Source: Pseudoalteromonas rubra (GTDB lineage Bacteria > Pseudomonadota > Gammaproteobacteria > Enterobacterales > Alteromonadaceae). Taken from it: a stretch of 64,000 bases of DNA. The position numbers and the translations under genes are program-made. Where the stretch lies: contig NZ_CP045429.1 in assembly GCF_005886805.2 (NCBI RefSeq), positions 1,892,501 through 1,956,500 of the forward strand, written 5' to 3'. Within the stretch, counting starts at the first letter, position 1. Each line of letters opens with the position of its first letter. The notes beneath the pieces were generated by a model that had not been told where the DNA came from, searched no databases, and saw only the letters and a program-made list of their open reading frames with translations. Positions 58,186-64,000 of this stretch are shown here, piece by piece.

Positions 58186-58731
58186 CTAACGCTGACAAAA
58201 TCGGGTGAAGAATTCAGTCTGAGAGGACTTCAGTTGCGTATTTATCTCACTGATATTGAGTACACTGTTCATGTCCAGCAAAATAGTGAGCTGATTATTA
58301 ATTTTAGCCATTTTCCAGACAAAGTGACGGGGGATATTGGCCCCGAAAGAGGGGGAGTCCTCCAGCTGAGTGCAATTGATAAACTGAATAGACATCACGC
58401 TGCTGACCAGCATGCCGAGGGTCATAACTTCGTCCAGACTGGGGTCATAAAAGTCATATAACACGATACAACTATATTTGTTGTAAGGCTGAGGATTTTT
58501 CAGCATCAGGCGGTGCTGCATATCCAGAACAGGGATAACACTGCCCCGGACGTTGATCACGCCCCGGATCACCTGATTGCACATAGGTACCATCGTCGTG
58601 TCGGTCAGCTCAATGACTTCTTTCACGGACTCTATCGGAATGCCAAAGGTATCATAGCCGATCGACACTAACAGTGAATGAAGTTCTTCGTTGGTCTTAT
58701 TGTTGTCCGTCAGAGTGGGCGCTGAATTCAT
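58186..58731 (-). CDS. cheW: CheW-like coupling protein (second copy)
   Basis: 181 residues, one CheW domain with the conserved VIRGVINVRGSVIPVLDM (core GVINVRGSVIPVLDM). The C-terminal part differs from the neighbouring CheW. It couples receptors to CheA. Only one base separates it from the first cheW. Confidence 0.88.
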   Translation of the reverse strand: MNSAPTLTDNNKTNEELHSLLVSIGYDTFGIPIESVKEVIELTDTTMVPMCNQVIRGVINVRGSVIPVLDMQHRLMLKNPQPYNKYSCIVLYDFYDPSLDEVMTLGMLVSSVMSIQFINCTQLEDSPSFGANIPRHFVWKMAKINNQLTILLDMNSVLNISEINTQLKSSQTEFFTRFCQR

Positions 58732-58732
58732 A

Positions 58733-59302
58733 TCACCTTTCCTCGTATGAGTGTGCGGGGTCAGAGTCGAGTGTCAGTTCCAGTGCAAGTTGTTTATTAT
58801 GTTGCTGTAAGTCGTCAAACAACTGCACATCATCCAGCGTCAGTATTTTGGTTATGTCCAGTATTGTCATCAGATTGTCTGTTAGTTTTGCCAAACCATA
58901 CACAAAACGGCTATGAAACTGACCAGCAATACTAGGCACCTGGTCAATTTCATGTGCAGGAATATCCAGCACCTTAGTGACCATATCGACTTTCAGGCCG
59001 ACAGTAATATTCTGCGCTTTATAGTTGCACTCAGCAACGATAATACAGGTACGATTGGTATTAGGTTGTGCAGGTTTGTTCAGTCGAACGGATAAGTCAA
59101 AAACAGGTATGACTAACCCTCTGAGGTTGATGGCACCAATAATGAAATCAGGTGCCATGGGAATTTTATCCACTTCGATATATTCCATGATCTCTCTGAC
59201 AATGGAAATACTGATTGAATACGATGCGCCATTGAGCTCAAAAGCCAGATACTTATCAAGATCATAGGCTGCGGTGACTGGGTCATGGATCAATTCACTC
59301 AT
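58733..59302 (-). CDS. cheW: CheW coupling protein (first copy)
   Basis: 189 residues with a CheW domain (IIGAINLRGLVIPVFDLSVRL, core GAINLRGLVIPVFDL). It is longer than E. coli CheW by an N-terminal and a C-terminal tail. It starts six bases after the receptor gene. Two unlike CheW proteins in a row suggest a mixed array or a specialised scaffold. Confidence 0.9.
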   Translation of the reverse strand: MSELIHDPVTAAYDLDKYLAFELNGASYSISISIVREIMEYIEVDKIPMAPDFIIGAINLRGLVIPVFDLSVRLNKPAQPNTNRTCIIVAECNYKAQNITVGLKVDMVTKVLDIPAHEIDQVPSIAGQFHSRFVYGLAKLTDNLMTILDITKILTLDDVQLFDDLQQHNKQLALELTLDSDPAHSYEER

Positions 59303-59308
59303 CGCACA

Positions 59309-61288
59309 TTACTCATCAAATGGGGTGTAACCATCTTCGCGGCTATGGCTACTGTCGTGAATGACATGAGACTGACGCCCTTTGTGGCTGCGGCCATTGT
59401 TACTCAATTTAAAGTAGCCCACGGTCGAGCGAATATCTCCTGTTTGATCCTGAACCATTTTGGCCGTTGAGGCGAGCTCCTCAGATGCGGATGCATTTTG
59501 TTGCGCAATTTCATCAAGCTGAGCCACGGTTCGATTAATCTCAGCCACACTGGTGCTTTGTTCCGTCGATGCAGCGGTGATCTCCTGTACCAAATCTGCG
59601 GTCTTGCCAATGTTGGGTACCATTCTGTCGAGCATGGCGCCTGCGTGTTGTGCGATTTTAACGCTGTTGTCGGCAAGTGTACTGATGTCCTGTGCGGCAA
59701 CTTGAGAACGCTCTGCGAGCTTACGTACTTCATCAGCCACCACCGCGAAGCCCTTACCATGTTCACCGGCTCTGGCCGCTTCAATGGCGGCATTCAAAGC
59801 CAGGAGATTGGTTTTATATGCGATGTCTTCGATGATGCCGATTTTCTCTGCTATCTGGGTCATGGCCTGAACAGTGTCTTTTACAGCCTGGCCACCATCG
59901 TTTGCCTCGCTGCTGGATTGCTTGGCAATGTCATTGGTCATTTTGGAGTTTTCGGTATTCATTGAAATGGACGAACTCATTTGTTCCAGCGAGGCGGAGG
60001 TTTCTTCCACGCTGGCTGCCAGCTGGTTGGAAGTGGAACTGAGCATGCGAGAAGTGGTGCTCACTTCATTAGTACTGTGGGCAATGGACTCAACAGACTC
60101 CTGGATGTCCAGCAGGATATTTTGCAGTCGCTCGATAAAGCCATTGAAGCTTTGTGCGGTTTGACCTATTTCGTCATTACCAAAATCCGGTATACGGCGG
60201 GTCAGATCGCCTTCCCCTGAACGCAGATCTTCGGCCGCTTCAGCCAGCGCATTGATAGGCAGTACTATGCCTCGTATCAAAAAAGCGGCGGTAGCGACGG
60301 CGAGGACGATGGCAACGATAAGTAAGCCCCAGACAAGCTTAATACTGTCCCGGGCGGCAGACATAAGATCGTTGAGTGAAGTGGTGCTCTCAGCTATCGC
60401 TTCGTTGGAGATCTTTTCCAGTATCTCTTCTATTTTACTAAAGATATCGTGCTCCAGTCGGTCCACATCTTTGGAAGCCTGGATCTTTTGTTTTGGGTCA
60501 TACATAGCGAAAATTTCTTTACCACCGTTGTAGAGACCCAGATACATACGCTCTATGTCACCAATGGCTTTAATTTCCAGTGGTTTTCTTTCCAGAGGTT
60601 TGAGCTCTGATAGAAAATTAGAAAAGGTACGGGCGTCTTTTTCAAAGGCAGCGGTTGCACCAACTCGGCCACGCATATAAGCATTCAGTGACCCCATCAT
60701 GTCGCCTTGTTCGTCAATCAGCTCCAGATAGTAGCGTACCCCGGGCAAATCATCGTTGACCACTTCGGCAAAGTCGCCACTGCTACCGGCATCAGCCACT
60801 TCGGCCTCTTTTTGGGAATCAAGTAAACTTTCGAGCGGCTCCGCGAACTCTCGATTGATGTACTCATATTTTTCGACCGCTTTTTCTTCCTGAAGGGGGT
60901 CAAATCGGTCAAAAATCAGCTCCTGATTTTCGCTGGCATAGCGACGTACTAAATCTTCCAGTTGACGAATGTAGCTGGTATCAACAGAATTGAGTCGCTT
61001 AAGGTCTTCGAGGTAGTTAGTGAATTCACTGTAGTTTGACAAAAAATCTGCTTTTTCGTCGGCCTCACCGGCAATGTATTCCAGCACATTGCTGTTCATG
61101 TCCCCCAGTTCATCCAGCATATTCAGCGCATAAATAGCTTCAGGTATGTCGTATTGTCCGACATTGGTGGCAAATCCTTCAATCCGGCCGTTTTTCATTT
61201 GCACAGACATGGCAATCACCAGCAACAGCAGCCCCATGGTAAACATGGCCAGAATGATCTTGTTTTTAATGGTCAGATTTTTAAACAT
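59309..61288 (-). CDS. Methyl-accepting chemoreceptor with duplicated helical sensor
   Basis: 659 residues. First membrane helix (8-30), a periplasmic helical region (35-315) built of two related halves (about 45-156 and 178-290), second helix (about 320-342), HAMP, then a signalling domain whose tip has [21 protein letters not shown] (core [19 protein letters not shown]). The last residues end in GYTPFDE, where GYTPF fits the loose pattern of a CheR-binding pentapeptide. The sensor resembles helical-bundle (HBM-type) domains; the ligand is unknown. It is the only receptor in this operon. Confidence 0.92.
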   Translation of the reverse strand: MFKNLTIKNKIILAMFTMGLLLLVIAMSVQMKNGRIEGFATNVGQYDIPEAIYALNMLDELGDMNSNVLEYIAGEADEKADFLSNYSEFTNYLEDLKRLNSVDTSYIRQLEDLVRRYASENQELIFDRFDPLQEEKAVEKYEYINREFAEPLESLLDSQKEAEVADAGSSGDFAEVVNDDLPGVRYYLELIDEQGDMMGSLNAYMRGRVGATAAFEKDARTFSNFLSELKPLERKPLEIKAIGDIERMYLGLYNGGKEIFAMYDPKQKIQASKDVDRLEHDIFSKIEEILEKISNEAIAESTTSLNDLMSAARDSIKLVWGLLIVAIVLAVATAAFLIRGIVLPINALAEAAEDLRSGEGDLTRRIPDFGNDEIGQTAQSFNGFIERLQNILLDIQESVESIAHSTNEVSTTSRMLSSTSNQLAASVEETSASLEQMSSSISMNTENSKMTNDIAKQSSSEANDGGQAVKDTVQAMTQIAEKIGIIEDIAYKTNLLALNAAIEAARAGEHGKGFAVVADEVRKLAERSQVAAQDISTLADNSVKIAQHAGAMLDRMVPNIGKTADLVQEITAASTEQSTSVAEINRTVAQLDEIAQQNASASEELASTAKMVQDQTGDIRSTVGYFKLSNNGRSHKGRQSHVIHDSSHSREDGYTPFDE

Positions 61289-61311
61289 CTTTACGCTCCG
61301 GTTTTATCTGA

Positions 61312-63399
61312 CTAATGCTTGAGCTCTAATTGCTCATACATCGTAATTGCGGTGCGGATCAGGGCAGATACATCCAGAATGATGGCAACTTTGCCACTGC
61401 CGAGTATGGTTGCTCCGCTGATACATTTGAGGCCTTCGAACAGCCTCCCCAGGGGTTTTACAACGGTCTGAAACTCTCCTTGCAATGAGTCGACGACCAG
61501 ACCGGCTCTGAGCGTGCCAAACTGGACGATAACCAGTGATTCCTTCGTATGTTCAATTTGCTGCTCTATCCCAAACAGGGAGCGCAGACGAATAAAAGGC
61601 AGGACCTCAGTTCTGAGGTTGATGTAGTTTTTATCCTGAATATCGGACTCAGAGACCACCTCGTGGAGTTCCAGGCACTCAACCACAGTATCTAGGGGGA
61701 TCACGTAATCCTCGTCGCCAACGGTAAACATAAACCCGTCAATAATGGATAAAGTCAGCGGCAGGCGAATAATAATTTTGGAGCCCAGCCCTTTGGTACT
61801 GTCGACTTCCACGCTGCCCCGCAAGCTTTCAACATTGCGTTTTACCACGTCCATGCCCACGCCACGGCCCGAGATACTGGTCACGGCAGCGGCGGTTGAA
61901 AAGCCAGGTTCAAAGATAAGCAGGTTAATTTCTTTGTCCTGCAAAGAGTGCTCTGCGCTTATTAAGCCGTTTTCGATTGCGCGAGCCAGGATTTTGCTCT
62001 GATCTAACCCCTGACCATCATCCTGGATCTCTATCACAATTGAACCAGAGTCATGATAGGCCTTCAGCGTTAGCTGGCCACAGGCAGGCTTGCCTGCGGC
62101 GACACGCTCGTCAGGTGTTTCGATACCATGGTCTATAGCATTGCGGATGATATGCATAAGCGGATCGCTGACTTTCTCAACAAAGGTTTTATCCAGCTCG
62201 GTATCCGCGCCAATAATATTGAGCTCCACCTCTTTACCCAGTTCGTCAGATACATCCCGAACAACGCGTTTGAATTTATTAAAGGTTTCGCCAATTTGCA
62301 CCATTCTGAGTTTAAGTGAGCTGTCACGAATGTTCTCAACTAACCTTTCAAGTAGTGCCATGGCTTCTATCAGGGTTTCGTTGCCTGTTTCGTGGGCAAG
62401 CAGATTCGTTCTGGCACCGGTAATGACCATTTCCCCGACTTGATCAATCAACCTGTCGAGCTTCATTGCTTCGACCCGCAAGGTTTTGCTGCTGTGTACT
62501 TTGTTTTTCTTCTTATCTTTGGGGGAGGTTATAGGGTTATCATCCAGTGCTGATGCGGGCGATTCTTTCGGTAAAAGTGACTGAGTGAGCTGTGACAGGG
62601 TTGACTGGAACTGAGATGGTTCCGGGAAGTATCGTGCGCATGCCTGGATTGCATCGTAACTGCACTGAGCAGGTGGTAAAATCTCTATGACCGCATCGTT
62701 TTTGATAAACTCGAAAATCTCTTCTATCGCCTCTTTGTTTTGACTTGTACGAAACAGCATCAGGAACGCCAGGTAGCAGGACTCGGGGTCATAAGGGGTT
62801 TGGGCATTCAGAGGAATAACATTGGTGGCGACTTCAAGTTCGGTCACTTCGTTATTAAGAAAATGAATAAAAGGGAAGGGGTCGAGGCCATTACGCAGTA
62901 CATTTTCGTTTGGAACAAAGCAAATAAACCAGATGCCATTTTGCGGCTGCATGTGGATGTCTGAGGTGGCAATGTTATCCTGGGGAAGAGCAGCATCGTC
63001 GATAAACTCACTGAACTGGCCGCTCAGAGCAGCAAGTTGGGTCAGCTGGTGTGCACTGGGTTCATTGTCCGACGCGGCGAGCAGGATCAGTTCCTCGCAT
63101 AAGTCACCCGTTTCGAGGTATAGAGAGAGCAAGGGTTTGCTCATTTCCCGATTGCCGTTTCGAACATCGTCCAGTACTGTTTCTGCAATGTGGGTCAGGC
63201 TTACGACGTAGTCAAAACCAAACAAGCCTGCACTGCCTTTAATGGTGTGAATGGCGCGGAAGATGGCGTTGATGGTTTCTTCCTGATCGGCACCAGCGTC
63301 ACTGGCTTCCATATCCAGCAGAGAGTTTTCCATGTCGGCCAGAAGCTCTTTGGACTCACTGACAAAGGTGGTAATGGCCGCGCTTAAATCAACAGACAT
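61312..63399 (-). CDS. cheA: CheA chemotaxis histidine kinase
   Basis: 695 residues. Hpt domain with phosphorylated H51 (AIHTIKGSAG), a poorly conserved middle region (140-300), dimerisation helices from about 310 (SKTLRVEAMKLDRLIDQVGEM), ATPase motifs (MHIIRNAIDHGIE, GQGLD, GRGVGMDVVKRN) and a C-terminal CheW-like domain. It phosphorylates CheY- and CheB-type receivers in response to the receptor. The STAS gene ends two bases before it and the receptor gene begins 23 bases after. No CheZ or CheD is nearby. Confidence 0.95.
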   Translation of the reverse strand: MSVDLSAAITTFVSESKELLADMENSLLDMEASDAGADQEETINAIFRAIHTIKGSAGLFGFDYVVSLTHIAETVLDDVRNGNREMSKPLLSLYLETGDLCEELILLAASDNEPSAHQLTQLAALSGQFSEFIDDAALPQDNIATSDIHMQPQNGIWFICFVPNENVLRNGLDPFPFIHFLNNEVTELEVATNVIPLNAQTPYDPESCYLAFLMLFRTSQNKEAIEEIFEFIKNDAVIEILPPAQCSYDAIQACARYFPEPSQFQSTLSQLTQSLLPKESPASALDDNPITSPKDKKKNKVHSSKTLRVEAMKLDRLIDQVGEMVITGARTNLLAHETGNETLIEAMALLERLVENIRDSSLKLRMVQIGETFNKFKRVVRDVSDELGKEVELNIIGADTELDKTFVEKVSDPLMHIIRNAIDHGIETPDERVAAGKPACGQLTLKAYHDSGSIVIEIQDDGQGLDQSKILARAIENGLISAEHSLQDKEINLLIFEPGFSTAAAVTSISGRGVGMDVVKRNVESLRGSVEVDSTKGLGSKIIIRLPLTLSIIDGFMFTVGDEDYVIPLDTVVECLELHEVVSESDIQDKNYINLRTEVLPFIRLRSLFGIEQQIEHTKESLVIVQFGTLRAGLVVDSLQGEFQTVVKPLGRLFEGLKCISGATILGSGKVAIILDVSALIRTAITMYEQLELKH

Positions 63400-63401
63400 A
63401 G

Positions 63402-63683
63402 TTAAAGTTCGCTTTTATTTGGAGCGGCCAGGGACACATTCAACAGGGTTAGCCTGGCTGTTAGCAGATCTGACAGGGTGAGGGCATTAATCTGTACCCC
63501 TGTTGTCCGACAGTGATTCACCAGCCAGGCTGTCAACTGGATCCCTGCGCTGTCGAGCTCTTCGACCTGGCTTAAGTCGAGCTCTACCGTCTGTTTGCCC
63601 TCTAAAAACGCACTGAGCTCAATATGCACATCTTGTACTTCGTAGATGGTTAATTCTGCTGGGAACTTAAAACACTCAGACAT
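63402..63683 (-). CDS. STAS-domain protein
   Basis: 93 residues from ATG 63683. A single STAS domain with the motif VEELDSAGIQL, the conserved serine being S45, the site phosphorylated in anti-anti-sigma factors. In related chemosensory operons such a protein sits between cheY and cheA; its partner there is not settled. No sigma-factor or anti-sigma gene is in the window. Confidence 0.88.
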   Translation of the reverse strand: MSECFKFPAELTIYEVQDVHIELSAFLEGKQTVELDLSQVEELDSAGIQLTAWLVNHCRTTGVQINALTLSDLLTARLTLLNVSLAAPNKSEL

Positions 63684-63688
63684 CACTA

Positions 63689-64000
63689 TCACATCATCAA
63701 TAACTTAGAGACGGCTTGAAGCATTTGTGCTGGCTTAAATGGTTTGACCATCCAGGCTTTTGCGCCTGCTTTTTTGCCTTCTTCCATCATGCTCTGTTGA
63801 TTTTCAGTGGTCAGCATAATGACGGGTGTAAATTTGTATTGTGGTAGCTGTTTGACATTTTTGACGAACTCAATGCCGTTCATATTGGGCATATTGACGT
63901 CACTGATTATCAGGTGAACTTTGCTACCGGTGAGTTTACTGAGTGCATCTTTGCCATCGCAGGCTTCAATAACCTGATAGCCAGCCCCTGTCAGCGCAAT
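63689..64000 (-). CDS. cheY: CheY-like response regulator (5' end outside window)
   Basis: The frame is open to the right edge; 103 residues are visible. The phosphorylated aspartate is in IISDVNMPNM, with the threonine in VIMLTTEN and the lysine in WMVKPFKPA. It is a single receiver domain. It is the first visible gene of the chemosensory operon and precedes the STAS gene by five bases. Confidence 0.92.
   Translation of the reverse strand: MALTGAGYQVIEACDGKDALSKLTGSKVHLIISDVNMPNMNGIEFVKNVKQLPQYKFTPVIMLTTENQQSMMEEGKKAGAKAWMVKPFKPAQMLQAVSKLLMM

Noticed and set aside
54690..64000. Reading the operon as the main flagellar chemotaxis operon
   Set aside because: CheZ and flagellar genes are absent, and STAS and EAL genes are included.

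Overview
The window looks like chromosomal DNA of a marine Gram-negative gammaproteobacterium, most likely Alteromonadales and close to Pseudoalteromonas. The reasons are a FabY-type ketoacyl synthase, a cbb3 oxidase/FNR/UspE/TtcA block, an ArsJ/GAPDH pair, LolCDE, many outer-membrane lipoproteins and an M2 peptidase lipoprotein. This placement is an inference from gene content; no 16S or tRNA gene was seen. Nearly all of the sequence is coding.

Layout. 0-7.2 kb: 3' end of a VolA/Pla-1-like lipase, sohB, a SixA-like phosphatase, a two-gene ABC exporter, and an intact 1429-bp IS4-family element that has split a rho-independent terminator, with a 10-bp target duplication. 5.4-17.2 kb: M2 peptidase, fadE, two lipoproteins and an RND efflux pump with its adaptor. 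17.4-25.5 kb: YkgJ-like cysteine cluster protein, a ParD-like/Map pair, rsmF, an arsenate-detoxification pair (GAPDH and ArsJ) and a dCache chemoreceptor. 25.9-36.0 kb: ttcA, uspE, fnr, then the cbb3 oxidase assembly and structural genes (ccoS, ccoI, ccoH, ccoP, ccoQ, ccoO, ccoN), all on the minus strand. 36.3-43.1 kb: a small lipoprotein divergent from ccoN, then an unrecognised three-gene envelope locus of a 1017-aa lipoprotein, an outer-membrane barrel and a 636-aa lipoprotein. 43.2-51.4 kb: Gre-like protein, GlxA/AraC regulator, fabY, the formaldehyde-detoxification pair fghA/frmA with a divergent LysR regulator, and a SulP transporter. 51.5-54.7 kb: lolCDE. 54.7-64.0 kb: a tightly packed chemosensory operon (CheY, STAS protein, CheA, MCP, two CheW, CheR, CheB) ending in an EAL protein with a degenerate GGDEF domain.

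How the genes work together. The cbb3 block joins a high-affinity oxidase, its copper/assembly factors and the oxygen sensor FNR. The chemosensory operon probably links a membrane sensor to c-di-GMP breakdown. The most novel-looking region is the three-gene locus at 37.0-43.1 kb: its two lipoproteins share a C-x5-C plus EF-hand-like motif and flank an outer-membrane barrel. No CRISPR array, prophage or recognised anti-phage system was seen.
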